From Galdieria partita (taxonomy: Eukaryota > Rhodophyta > Bangiophyceae > Galdieriales > Galdieriaceae), in contig BQMJ01000033.1 in assembly GCA_025991245.1 (NCBI GenBank), positions 160,777 to 224,776 on the forward strand: a stretch of DNA of 64,000 nt, in the 5' to 3' direction. A model generated the notes under the pieces. It had not been told where the DNA came from, did no database searches, and saw only the letters and a program-made list of their open reading frames with translations. Below, piece by piece: positions 11,710 through 21,303 of the stretch. The position numbers and the translations under genes are program-made. Position 1 is the first letter of the stretch; each line of letters begins with the position of its first letter.

Positions 11710-12756
11710 TCAGCTAAAGGTACGAATAAAATGGAATGACCAAATCAGCCCAAACAAAACCAAAAGAGACAATCCAAAGAAACAAACAAAACAAAATAAC
11801 AGATCCATCACAGGCAACTTGTAGAAGGGAATATTCGGTCCATCAAATTTTCCAGTAGTTTTAAAGTTTTCCAGTTGTTGATCTTTTTCCTTGTACACTT
11901 TGTATAGAAACTCTTTCATTTCTTCCTCGCTATCCCCAATAAGTTGAATCGGTATTCTTTTTTGATGAACGTGAACTATCCACTTTTGTCTACCAAATTG
12001 ATGCCGAAATAAAATATCCGATACAGAAGGACTCACTTGTCCTTGTAAGGAAGGGTATCCAATAGTGATGTCATAACAAGCTCCCACATTTTCTCTCAAA
12101 GAAGAAATGCTCGCACTAAATCCTCCAATCTTTGGCAACAATACATTGTACAAAACCGGAAGATCATGTTTCTTGGCAAACTCTTGTGACTTTTCTCTTT
12201 TGCTAAGATTAAACCTCGTTCCTTCACAAAATATAATCAGCCAAAAAGGCCATTGTCCAGAAGCATCGGTTAAATAGGAAAATATGCGATGGAAAATCTT
12301 ACGATCTCTATCCATATGCCTTGTAATAAATATACAAACTCTTACCAATACTGCAGCTATTCCATAAAATGGAAAATAAGCTAACGAGTTTTTGGCAAAG
12401 AACTTGACATCTCCATGCCTTCCTACTTGACGGGCAACTGAATAAAGCAATAACGAATCTGTCCAACTTTGATGGTTACAGACTACAACTGCACTTTCTC
12501 CTTTAACAAACTTATCCCCTGTAATAACCAACTCCACTCCTGACAGTCGTTCTACATAAAATATAAAATGAGACATCCATATACGAAGAACAAAAGACTG
12601 AAGTCGACGAGTGATATATTTTGCACGACAAAGCCAGCATATCAACAACAATATAGGTAAAAGAATATCACATACAAGAACAACACAAAACGTCATCCAT
12701 AACAGAAATAATAAACCTGTTAAACATGAAACATACTTGCTTACCAAAGTAGGCAT
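11710..12756 (-). CDS. Lysophospholipid acyltransferase (LPLAT/AGPAT family)
   Basis: A membrane acyltransferase of glycerolipid synthesis. The ATG at 12756 gives 348 aa (MPTLVSKYV). Two N-terminal hydrophobic segments precede the catalytic NHQSWTDS motif (NHxxxxD box); the second block is FCEGTRF (EGTR, glycerophosphate binding), and the C-terminus has two more membrane segments. The membrane-segment pattern and the spacing between blocks suit the eukaryotic AGPAT3-5/LCLAT1 group of the endoplasmic reticulum. Only about 60 bp separates its start from that of the divergent YchF gene, so they probably share a promoter. Acyl and acceptor specificity cannot be told. Confidence 0.85.
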   Translation of the reverse strand: MPTLVSKYVSCLTGLLFLLWMTFCVVLVCDILLPILLLICWLCRAKYITRRLQSFVLRIWMSHFIFYVERLSGVELVITGDKFVKGESAVVVCNHQSWTDSLLLYSVARQVGRHGDVKFFAKNSLAYFPFYGIAAVLVRVCIFITRHMDRDRKIFHRIFSYLTDASGQWPFWLIIFCEGTRFNLSKREKSQEFAKKHDLPVLYNVLLPKIGGFSASISSLRENVGACYDITIGYPSLQGQVSPSVSDILFRHQFGRQKWIVHVHQKRIPIQLIGDSEEEMKEFLYKVYKEKDQQLENFKTTGKFDGPNIPFYKLPVMDLLFCFVCFFGLSLLVLFGLIWSFHFIRTFS

Positions 12757-12816
12757 TGCTTGTTTCTTAGAAAGATTCTCCAATGGTGACGTGAATTCTC
12801 TTCGGTGTGCATAACA
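12757..12816. promoter_or_regulatory. Very short bidirectional promoter
   Basis: Only about 60 bp lies between the start codons of the acyltransferase (minus) and the YchF GTPase (plus). Both transcripts must start within it or inside the opposite gene's leader. No TATA-like element was seen. Confidence 0.45.
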
Positions 12817-14091
12817 ATGATCGCTTTTTCTTTTCGGTTACCGGTTACTTTACTCTACTTATCAAGTGGCAGTCGTAAAGTTTTTATTCATAAAAGTATT
12901 GTTCGTGGAACTTCATATTCACGTACTGGAAACTCGTCTTTCTTTTACGATTGTTCCAAGCGACGTCGTTTACATACAAGTTCCTATATCAATATGACTC
13001 TGAAAAGTGGAATTGTTGGCCTTCCCAATGTAGGAAAGTCTACCTTATTCAATGCACTGTTACAAAATTCTGTTGCTCAATGTGCCAACTTTCCATTTTG
13101 TACTATAGAACCCAACGTGGGTATTGTTCCAGTTCCTGATCCACGTCTTGAAGTTTTGCAAAAGTTGAATCAATCAGAAAAGGTCATTCCTGCCTTTTTG
13201 GAGTTTTTAGATATTGCGGGTTTGGTTGCAGGTGCAAGTAAAGGAGAAGGATTGGGTAATCGTTTTTTGGCAAATATTCGAGAGTGTGATGCTATCGTAC
13301 ACGTAGTTCGATGCTTTGAGAGTGGAAATATTGTACACGTAGTTGGTTCGTTAGATCCTTTAAGAGATATAGACATCATCAATATGGAGCTTGCTCTTGC
13401 TGACTTTGCTCAAATAGAGAAAAGGTTGGAACGAATGAAGAGAAACCGAGCAGATTCGAAAACAGCGTTGGAAATGGAAACACTAGAAAAAGCAAAAGTA
13501 GCGTTGGATACTGGATATTTGTTAAGAAATGTAAACTTCACTATGCAAGAAAAGGCATTTCTTCTACCATTACAGTTATTAACATTGAAGCCTGTTTTGT
13601 ATGCAGCCAATGTCTCTGAAGATAGCTTATCAACAGGAAATGCCTATACAGAAATAGTATTTCGAAGAGCAAAAGAAGAAAGTGCATCTGCTGTTATAGT
13701 TTCTGCTCAGCTAGAATCAGAATTGGCTTCCTTGTCTGACCGAGAAAAAGATGAGTACCTACGTATATTAGGAATACAAAGAGAAAGCATTGGTCTGCAT
13801 GTTTTAGTTCGCGAAATGTACAAATTGTTAGGACTGGAAACCTTCTTCACTAGTGGGCCCAAAGAAACTAGGGCTTGGACCATTAAGAAAGGAATGAAAG
13901 CATCTCAAGCAGCAGGTCTTATACATTCTGATTTTGAACGTGGCTTTATTAGGGCAGAAACTATTTCTTATGACCAAATCGTTGCAGTTGGTTCTGAGAA
14001 GAAAGCTAGAGAACAAGGATTGATAAGAAGCGAAGGAAAAGATTACATAGTAGAAGAGGGAGATATTGTTCATTTTCGTTTCAACGTTTAA
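12817..14091 (+). CDS. YchF/OLA1-type GTPase/ATPase with organelle-targeting extension
   Basis: A single exon of 424 aa from ATG 12817. The first ~60 residues are basic, Ser/Arg-rich and lack acidic residues, like a transit peptide, and end just before MTLKSGIVGLPNVGKSTLFNAL. G motifs are GLPNVGKST (G1), a DIAGLV switch (G3) and NMEL in place of NKxD (G4), which is the Obg/YchF hallmark and explains ATP preference in this subfamily. A coiled-coil insertion follows near residue 200, and a TGS domain closes the protein (RAWTIKKG...AAGLIHSDFERGFIRAE...VEEGDIVHFRFNV). Overall it resembles bacterial YchF more than cytosolic OLA1, supporting plastid or mitochondrial function. Confidence 0.88.
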   Translation: MIAFSFRLPVTLLYLSSGSRKVFIHKSIVRGTSYSRTGNSSFFYDCSKRRRLHTSSYINMTLKSGIVGLPNVGKSTLFNALLQNSVAQCANFPFCTIEPNVGIVPVPDPRLEVLQKLNQSEKVIPAFLEFLDIAGLVAGASKGEGLGNRFLANIRECDAIVHVVRCFESGNIVHVVGSLDPLRDIDIINMELALADFAQIEKRLERMKRNRADSKTALEMETLEKAKVALDTGYLLRNVNFTMQEKAFLLPLQLLTLKPVLYAANVSEDSLSTGNAYTEIVFRRAKEESASAVIVSAQLESELASLSDREKDEYLRILGIQRESIGLHVLVREMYKLLGLETFFTSGPKETRAWTIKKGMKASQAAGLIHSDFERGFIRAETISYDQIVAVGSEKKAREQGLIRSEGKDYIVEEGDIVHFRFNV

Positions 14092-14161
14092 GTTGTATTA
14101 AAAAAGAAAGAGAAACAATATTTTTGGAAATATGACAAGGAAACCAAAACATTTTCTATTT

Positions 14162-15451
14162 TCATTCCTGCAAGTCTTCTGTAGACTGCAATCCAAGTGC
14201 TCGGAAGAATTGTACAAATTGAATCCCACCATAAAGATTGTTACCAAAACGAAGAACAAAAATACAAAATTTCAACAACCCATGAAGTCTCTGAACAAAT
14301 AATATTCCACATAATCTCTCCAAACCTTCGACCATTTGAAAACGAGGATTAGCAGAAAGAAACATATATGCGCCCCATCCAAGACTATTGGCCATAATCG
14401 GAGGTAATCTTCTTCTCATGCGATAATTAGGTTGAAAGTACCTTCGTACTTGAAGCATTCCATAAGTAAGACCAGTTCCTACCAAACCTGCACCAATACC
14501 AATTGCAGAATATTGTATTCCAGCCCATAAAAAAGACAAACAACGTTGAGATATGCTATAAGGTCTACTTGGATTGGCTGCTTCAAACATATTGGCTGGT
14601 AGTTGAGATATCATGTTGGCTAGAAAATGACCAGTTGGCACCTTTTGTAAAGTAGGAAATGGATTTGCAGGAGCCAATAGCCAAACAAAAGTGGCTTCAA
14701 CTACAAGTCCAACTATCATATCCGATAAGACATATTCCATTTCATCGAATATTTCTTTCTTGCGAACCATAACTTCCCCAATAAGAGCAGTACCATTACC
14801 TACAACTTCTTGAACCATAACCTTGTATAGAAAATCTTTATCAGCCAAGACTCGATTACGGAAAGATTGAAACAGGCAGAGTGCCCATCCTAGAAACGGA
14901 TTTCGTAGTTGCAATAGAAAATAAGATAAGGTTGACCGAGAAATAACTCCTGCTTGGATAGCTATCTTCACATCATTAGGCAATGAATCAAAGCTTACTT
15001 TATAGGCCCTTAAAACTCCCTTTAAATCCGAGTCTATGTTCTTTTCTGATACCTCATACGCGAAAGAAATGGGAGAATGTTGGTTGTCATGGTTGTCTTC
15101 TTCGTTATCTCTGGAGTTATCCTGGTTCCTTCCACCATTTCCGTTAAAGTCTCCTGTGGAATTTCCAAACACACCTTGATCGGCATTTTGTTTAGATTTC
15201 GGAACTGACGTATTCCGTGAAGGTTCCTTTGGAATATGATTCCCATCTTGTTTGGAAGTTGCCTGAATGAGGATGAACCTTCCACGGTCAAGCTGCCGAC
15301 GACGAGATTCGTGGACAGTGTGCCAAAACTTGAATCTTTCAATGATATATTTGTTACATTTTAAAATGTCTTGATATGTTCTCGGTCTATTGGAAACTAA
15401 ACTAGCGTAAGTAAATGCGTGTATTACTCGTTTTCTTGGTCGATTCGTCAT
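14162..15451 (-). CDS. RETICULATA/DUF3411-family plastid membrane protein
   Basis: A single exon of 429 aa from ATG 15451. A basic N-terminus (likely transit peptide) is followed by a low-complexity Asn/Asp/Gly stretch (about residues 70-130), then the DUF3411 region, which contains LADKDFLYKVMVQEVVGNGTALIGE, DEMEYVLSDMIVGLVVEATFVWLLAP and several membrane segments with a Gly-rich GIGAGLVGTGLTYG helix. This family sits in the chloroplast envelope of plants and algae and affects leaf cell development; its molecular activity is unknown. It is divergent to HSP90, with 418 bp between starts. Confidence 0.88.
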   Translation of the reverse strand: MTNRPRKRVIHAFTYASLVSNRPRTYQDILKCNKYIIERFKFWHTVHESRRRQLDRGRFILIQATSKQDGNHIPKEPSRNTSVPKSKQNADQGVFGNSTGDFNGNGGRNQDNSRDNEEDNHDNQHSPISFAYEVSEKNIDSDLKGVLRAYKVSFDSLPNDVKIAIQAGVISRSTLSYFLLQLRNPFLGWALCLFQSFRNRVLADKDFLYKVMVQEVVGNGTALIGEVMVRKKEIFDEMEYVLSDMIVGLVVEATFVWLLAPANPFPTLQKVPTGHFLANMISQLPANMFEAANPSRPYSISQRCLSFLWAGIQYSAIGIGAGLVGTGLTYGMLQVRRYFQPNYRMRRRLPPIMANSLGWGAYMFLSANPRFQMVEGLERLCGILFVQRLHGLLKFCIFVLRFGNNLYGGIQFVQFFRALGLQSTEDLQE

Positions 15452-15807
15452 AAGATTCCCAAATCAACGGAATATGAATGATCGACAAGATTGTTTTCTT
15501 TTGTAGAAAGAAACTTTAAGATTTTTCGCAAAGAGTTCTCTCCTACTTGTGATTACAACTAGTATTCATGACAAAGAAGAAACCATGTAGTCAAAATATA
15601 CTATTCTCCTTCATACGATTAAAGATAAAATAGAGTTGATATTTCTCCATAAGAGAGTTATCTACTATTAGAAACTACAAGCTTCTCTAGCACTAAGTTC
15701 AATATGATCTGAACGTTTCCTAGTCCAAATTAGAGAAAAAGACATGAATTCTTTGAATCGCACACCAAACATATCTTATAAACTTTCATAACCAACTATG
15801 AGTGACG

Positions 15808-15827
15808 TTTCTAGAAGTTGTTCGAAG
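15808..15827 (+). promoter_or_regulatory. Heat-shock element upstream of HSP90
   Basis: Four contiguous 5-bp units read TTTCT AGAAG TTGTT CGAAG, which fits alternating nTTCn/nGAAn with a single mismatch in the third unit. It lies about 43 bp before the HSP90 start codon, a fitting place for heat-shock factor control. Confidence 0.7.
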
Positions 15828-15869
15828 GGGATTTTGCTCCGCTCGTTTGCGCATTGATTTTTTGGCTCC

Positions 15870-18209
15870 ATGGCTTTTGTAGGGTTCTCTGCCGTGAAAT
15901 ACAACATCAAAAGTATCAATATTGCTCACTCACAAAGCATTGGAAAAAAGTGGAAATCTGTGAATTGTTTACGTTGTCATAGTTCTCGTTTCCTTGGTCA
16001 GCAACCGTTTTTCCAAAACCAGGGCCGACGTCCATCCCAGTTAAACATGTCTACGACCACCGAAGAAACAGTTTCTGAAACCAAAGGGAAGACCTTTGAA
16101 TTTCAAGCAGAAGTTTCCAGAGTTATGGATATTATTATACATTCATTGTACTCTCACAAGGACATTTTCTTAAGAGAACTAGTTTCCAACGCTTCGGACG
16201 CCTGTGACAAACGGCGCTTCTTGTCAGTATCTGGAGGTTCTCCTGTGGATAATCTCGAGATTCGAGTTAGAGCAGATAAGGATAAAAAGACTTTGACCAT
16301 TTCTGATACAGGTGTCGGTATGACTGAACAAGAGCTTATAAACAACCTAGGAAAGATTGCAGAATCTGGAACTAGCAAGTTTGTTGAAGCCTTGGGTCAA
16401 GGAAAAGCTGATGTGTCTCTGATTGGAAAATTTGGTGTAGGCTTCTATTCAGCTTTTCTAGTAGCAGAAAAGGTTGAAGTTACCACCCGAAGCTTGCAGT
16501 CAGATAAGACCTATCGTTGGGAGTCGCACTCTGCTAGAAGCTACACTGTTGCTGAAGCTTCTGAGCCTTTAGAAAGCTGTGGCACTAAAATCGTTTTGTA
16601 TTTGAGAGATGATTCTGAAGAGTTTCTGGAACCTTTTCGTTTGGAACAGTTGCTGAAAAAGTATTCTGAATATATAAGTTTTCCTATTTATTTATGGAAG
16701 AGTCGAACAGAATTTGAACAAGTAGACGAAAAGAAACCAGAAGATTCCACAAAACAAGCCGAAGAGCAACCAACGGATTCCGAACAAAAGTCGGAGCAAC
16801 GACGTGTTCCAAAGACCGTATGGGATTGGGAGTTGGTGAATAAGAATAAGCCCATTTGGATGAGGAAGCCTAGTGAAGTTACTAAAGAAGAATATGAGGA
16901 ATTCTACAAGTCTATTGCACATGCGTATGAGGAACCATTAACTTATTCTCATTTTTCTGCAGAAGGAGAAGTAGAGTTTCGTTCCGTGATTTTTATTCCA
17001 AAAAGTTTGCCCTTTGAGTTATCTCAGGATATGTTTAGTGATCAATCAAAGAGTATACGACTTTATGTTAGACGAGTCTTCATTTCAGATAGTTTTAGTG
17101 ATCTATTCCCACGTTGGCTTACTTTTATTCGTGGTGTAGTTGATTCGGAAGATCTTCCACTGAATGTTAGCCGAGAGATACTTCAGCAGAGTAGAGTAGC
17201 ACGAATTATCAGGAAAAAGTTGGTACGAAAATCCGTAGATATGATTGAAGAACTTTCCAAGCGCGATAATGATGATTATGAAACTTTTTGGACCAATTTT
17301 GGCAAATATGTTAAAGTTGGAATCATTGAAGAAGATGAAAAGAACATTCGTGATGAGCTTGTTCGACTTTGTCGCTTCTTTTCTTCCAAATCTGGAGACA
17401 AGATGACAAGTTTGGATAGTTACGTTTCTCGGATGAAACCAACCCAAAAACAAATATTCTATGTTACAGCAGAGAGTCTTTCAGCAGCACGTTCTTTGCC
17501 TATTATTGAGAAGCTTAAGAGCTTGGATTATGAAGTTCTGTTTCTTTCAGAACCAGTTGATGAATTTATGGTGAACAATATTCCAACCTTTAAAGGAAAA
17601 CGTGAAAAGGAAGAAAATGGAGAAATGAAACAAGTAGAAGAAGATTATCGTTTAGTCAATGTTGGTAAAGAGGGAGAGACTGTTGACTTACCCGAGTTGA
17701 ATGAAGAGAAACCGAATGAAGAAACTTGTAAAGAGTTGGAACCTTTAACGAAATGGATGTCGGAACTTTTAGGGAAGCGTGTAAGTAGGGTTGTGAGTTC
17801 TTCATTATTGACAGATTCTCCATGTGCGGTTGTTCAAAGCAGAATGGGTGTCTCACCTACTATGCAACGTTTCTTACGTGCTCAGAAAGGAAACTCGGAT
17901 CCCATGAGTGCTTTTATGGAAGCGCCAGTGTTGGAACTTAATCCCAAACATTCTGTCATTCGTTCCTTATTAGAGCAAGTGAAGCAGAACCCAGAGTCAT
18001 CGAATACTCGTGACCTGGGAATGCTTTTGTATGAAACCGCATTATTGACTTGTGGGTATTCCATTGAAGAACCTTCTTCTTTTGCCAAGAGAGTAAGCAA
18101 AATGATGAACCTAGCTTTTTCTGAAAACGGTCATTCTAATGAGCAGAACCACAATCATACGAGTTCGGACACTCCTGTAGTGGAAGTTGTGCAAGACAGC
18201 AATACGTGA
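15870..18209 (+). CDS. HSP90C: HSP90 chaperone, plastid type
   Basis: A single exon of 779 aa. The first ~65 residues are basic and Ser-rich (likely plastid transit peptide), ending before ETKGKTFEFQAEVSRVMDIIIHSLYSHKD. The GHKL ATPase domain has RELVSNASDACDK, DTGVGMT and GKFGVGFYSAF. A shortened charged linker (about residues 285-310) leads to the middle domain (VRRVFISD, RGVVDSEDLPLNVSRE), and the C-terminal dimerisation domain ends without MEEVD (cytosolic) or KDEL (ER). Length and ends match chloroplast HSP90; a mitochondrial TRAP1 role is possible but those lack the charged linker. A heat-shock element lies just upstream. It ends 46 bp from the converging proA-type gene. Confidence 0.92.
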   Translation: MAFVGFSAVKYNIKSINIAHSQSIGKKWKSVNCLRCHSSRFLGQQPFFQNQGRRPSQLNMSTTTEETVSETKGKTFEFQAEVSRVMDIIIHSLYSHKDIFLRELVSNASDACDKRRFLSVSGGSPVDNLEIRVRADKDKKTLTISDTGVGMTEQELINNLGKIAESGTSKFVEALGQGKADVSLIGKFGVGFYSAFLVAEKVEVTTRSLQSDKTYRWESHSARSYTVAEASEPLESCGTKIVLYLRDDSEEFLEPFRLEQLLKKYSEYISFPIYLWKSRTEFEQVDEKKPEDSTKQAEEQPTDSEQKSEQRRVPKTVWDWELVNKNKPIWMRKPSEVTKEEYEEFYKSIAHAYEEPLTYSHFSAEGEVEFRSVIFIPKSLPFELSQDMFSDQSKSIRLYVRRVFISDSFSDLFPRWLTFIRGVVDSEDLPLNVSREILQQSRVARIIRKKLVRKSVDMIEELSKRDNDDYETFWTNFGKYVKVGIIEEDEKNIRDELVRLCRFFSSKSGDKMTSLDSYVSRMKPTQKQIFYVTAESLSAARSLPIIEKLKSLDYEVLFLSEPVDEFMVNNIPTFKGKREKEENGEMKQVEEDYRLVNVGKEGETVDLPELNEEKPNEETCKELEPLTKWMSELLGKRVSRVVSSSLLTDSPCAVVQSRMGVSPTMQRFLRAQKGNSDPMSAFMEAPVLELNPKHSVIRSLLEQVKQNPESSNTRDLGMLLYETALLTCGYSIEEPSSFAKRVSKMMNLAFSENGHSNEQNHNHTSSDTPVVEVVQDSNT

Positions 18210-18255
18210 TAGAAATAAAGCTTGCATATAATGTTTGTTTGAAGGGTCCATTTTT

Positions 18256-19749
18256 TTATTCATTCGTTTGGGTCTTTTCCCAATTTGGACGATACTGTGG
18301 CACAATGGTCTTGTGTGTTAGATGCTTTTCACCTTTAGCATAAGGAGCAACTGTATGTCCATTGCCGTACAAACGATACTTGTATATCAACAAACCTATA
18401 AATACATAATATATATATATATATTAGTGTGAAAGGAAAAGAAAACTCTTATGCTACGAGAACCTACCTTCCAAACCAACAGGACCACGAGCGTGAATTT
18501 TATTGGTTGATACTCCAACTTCTGCACCGAACCCATAACGAAAACCATCGGCAAACCTTGTCGAGGCATTGTGATAAACACCCTAAGAAAAATAAATGGG
18601 AAAGAAAACAAACCAAAAAATGATACAACTTACTGCTGAATCTACTAATGCAAAGAACAAGTCTCTAGCAACTTCATCTTCAGTAACGATACAATCTGTA
18701 TGACCCGAACCATGACTATTGATATGTTCAATAGCTTCCTTCACATCACCGACTGTCTTTATTGCAATTGTAAAGTTCAAAAATTCCGTAGTATAATCCG
18801 TTTCTTCAGCAGCTTCTGCAGAGATACCATTTGGTAACGCTTTCATGCTTTCCTGATCACACTTCATGATTACTCCATGTTCGGATAACTTGCTAGCAAT
18901 CTTGGGAAAGACATTGGGAAGAAGTTGTCGATGTATCAACAAAGTTTCTGTAGCATTACAAACTGCAGGATATTGTGTCTTGGAGTCCAAAACAATATCA
19001 ATCGCCTTTCGTTCATCGGCATTTTTATCGACATAAACTGCGCAAATGCCATCTGCGTGACCCATCACAGGAATCTTTGTATTCTCTTTAATATATCGAA
19101 CTAATGAGTTGGAACCTCGAGGAATAACCATGTCAATATACTGTTCTAAAGCTAAAAGTGACTTGATCTCTTCTCTAGTGGATACAAGCTGAACAACATC
19201 TGCAGGTACGTTTACACTTTCCAAAGAGTCTCGAATACAATCAACGAGAGCTCTATTAGTACGTTCTGCTTCCTTCCCTCCCTTCAGAATAACAGCATTA
19301 GATGATTTGATAGCTAGTGAAGATATCTGTACAGCTGCATCCGGACGAGACTCAAATATGATGCATAAGACTCCCAAAGGACAGGAAACTCGGTATAACT
19401 CAAGTCCTTGGTCCAATTCGGTAGCTAGTGTTACTTTTCCAACGGGGTCTTCCAGATTCTGAACTGCCGTAATGCCTTGTACAAGACTTTCAAACTTCCC
19501 TGAACTGGATAAATCCAAACGCTTTAAAAGAGGAGTCTCCAAATTTTGCTCTTGTGCAGCTGCCAAGTCCCTTTGGTTAGCTTCCAGAATTTGATCTTTT
19601 GCAGACAAAATCTTCTCTTTCATAACTTGTAAAGCTTCATTCTTCTTTTTAGTTGAATAACTTTGGAAACTCAGTGCAGCTTTCCTTGCTTTGATAGCAA
19701 CTGCTTCAACTGATGCTTCCACCTTGTTGTAATGATGATTCGTTGCCAT
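18256..19749 (-). CDS. PROA: Glutamate-5-semialdehyde dehydrogenase (gamma-glutamyl phosphate reductase)
   Basis: Second step of proline synthesis from glutamate. Exons 19749-18634, 18582-18468 and 18395-18256 (introns 51 and 72 bp) sum to 456 aa, standalone rather than fused to glutamate kinase as in plant P5CS. Seen motifs: [31 protein letters not shown], the catalytic cysteine in [39 protein letters not shown] (completed by splicing), and [16 protein letters not shown] completed by the second splice. Acts in the cytosol by family knowledge; no targeting extension is seen. Confidence 0.93.
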
Positions 19750-20039
19750 CCCACAAATGTGATAATGGAGTCCAAATCAAATTCGTCCAAACAAGGAAGA
19801 AAATGCAAATCTAATATTTATATATAATAACAAAAAGCCACAAACAAATACTTTCAATTCGCATCTTATCCAATGGTAAAGAATTCTTCAAACATGGATA
19901 AAAGTCGAACCATAACAAGTTATCTACTATCTTTCCTAATCTTCCAACTCTTCCAAAGAGACTTGATTTCGTCTCGTCTTTGGAATGTTTCTATGATAAA
20001 TTCTGAATTTATCCAAAACCAAGTTTGGCAGTCTTTCAC

Positions 20040-21022
20040 TTACTTGTAGCCATAATGGTAATAGGCTGTATGCAATGCATTGTCCATCAAATTGGTGGAG
20101 CCTACACCGTCACTATAACTACAATTATAACGTACATGATGCATGGTATGTGCAACCTTATACACAAAACTAAGAAGAAAGAACAATGCCACAAAGTTAG
20201 AACGTACAGTTGATAAAGTTCCAAAATAGGGGAAAAAATTGAAACCACTATGTTCATAGAGTCCTCCTATAGCTCCTAAACAAGGAGCTAATGCGTCAAA
20301 AAACATATCGCTACGAAGGAAAAGCAGCGGAACCTTGACATACATAAATGAACAGCCTCAATTCGACCTTCAACAGCTTACCAAGTAGGGTACAATAATT
20401 TCTAGAATATAGTCCATGACGCCCATGTACATACTGGATATGGCAATTGTAGCTTTTGTACTAAAATAAAGAAAGATGTCAACGATATACTGTTCGAGTT
20501 ATTTATGCAAACTTGCCTATGGTGCAAGTCATGACCCAAATGCATAAAGCCCCACTTGGAATGCAACAGAAAACGGTGTCCCAAATAGAAAAGGATGTCG
20601 TGACCTAACGCCATCCATAAAGAATATACAAAATAGACAATGGGACCGTAAAGAGCTTCCGTTGTTTGAAACCCTACTCCGAAATATTCAACAAGTAGCA
20701 TGGCTGGTAACAAGAGGAACAATTGGTTAAATAAAACTCTGGGTAGTAACTATTCCGAAAACTTTAGAGACCTTGTTTTCGTCTTTTTGTATTCGTACCT
20801 GAAAATAGGATTCATCACTTTGGGACTTCTGAAGCTTGTACCGTTGAAGCACTTGAAAATGGTCACAAAGAGACAAAACAATACAACTATGGTTTGTAAG
20901 GTTCAAAGAAGAGACATTAGAAAGCTATAAAAGAGTTACCCTATATGAAAGAAAATAAAATGTCCAATAAAGCAAACAGCAGAAACTGGCAACGGAAAGC
21001 CTAAGAGCTTGACGAATTGCAT
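20040..21022 (-). CDS. Sterol desaturase / C-4 methylsterol oxidase-like membrane di-iron enzyme
   Basis: Five exons (21022-20940, 20886-20799, 20749-20517, 20460-20382, 20333-20040) sum to exactly 259 codons (258 aa). Start MQFVKLLGFPLPV leads straight into a membrane segment, then a YKLQ motif as in SMO-type enzymes. Histidine boxes are GHRFLLH, HLGHDLHH and HTMHH, expected ligands for two irons, with four or more membrane helices. The family acts in ER sterol or fatty-acid hydroxylation; the length and YKxQ motif favour the 4-methylsterol oxidase group. The third intron (20461-20516) has a GC donor with the consensus AG|GCAAGT. The stop codon TAA overlaps a perfect-looking splice donor (AAGTAAGTG), so a further 3' exon is possible. 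Confidence 0.8.
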
Positions 21023-21303
21023 AAGTTAGCTACGCCAAATTGTCTCGACTGTCGAAATGCTGAACGTTTAAAACTCGTGTCTGCGTTGACAATGGCACGT
21101 GGGGCTTTCGATGGTGGTGCTATTTGGTTCATAGGAAAAGATACTGAAATGGTAATCAAAATATGTTTTCAATCAACCAATATTTGGGCATTATCCAATA
21201 AGGTTTCTTCTTAATCACTTTGCTTGACGATTGAATCATAATGAACCACTCAACTTCAATATGATCCTATAAAAATATATCAGCCAAACGCAACTTCCTC
21301 TTG

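Noticed and set aside
21017-21214. Plus frame upstream of the complex I subunit
   Set aside because: It overlaps the first exon and promoter of the minus-strand sterol-desaturase gene, and has no recognisable content.
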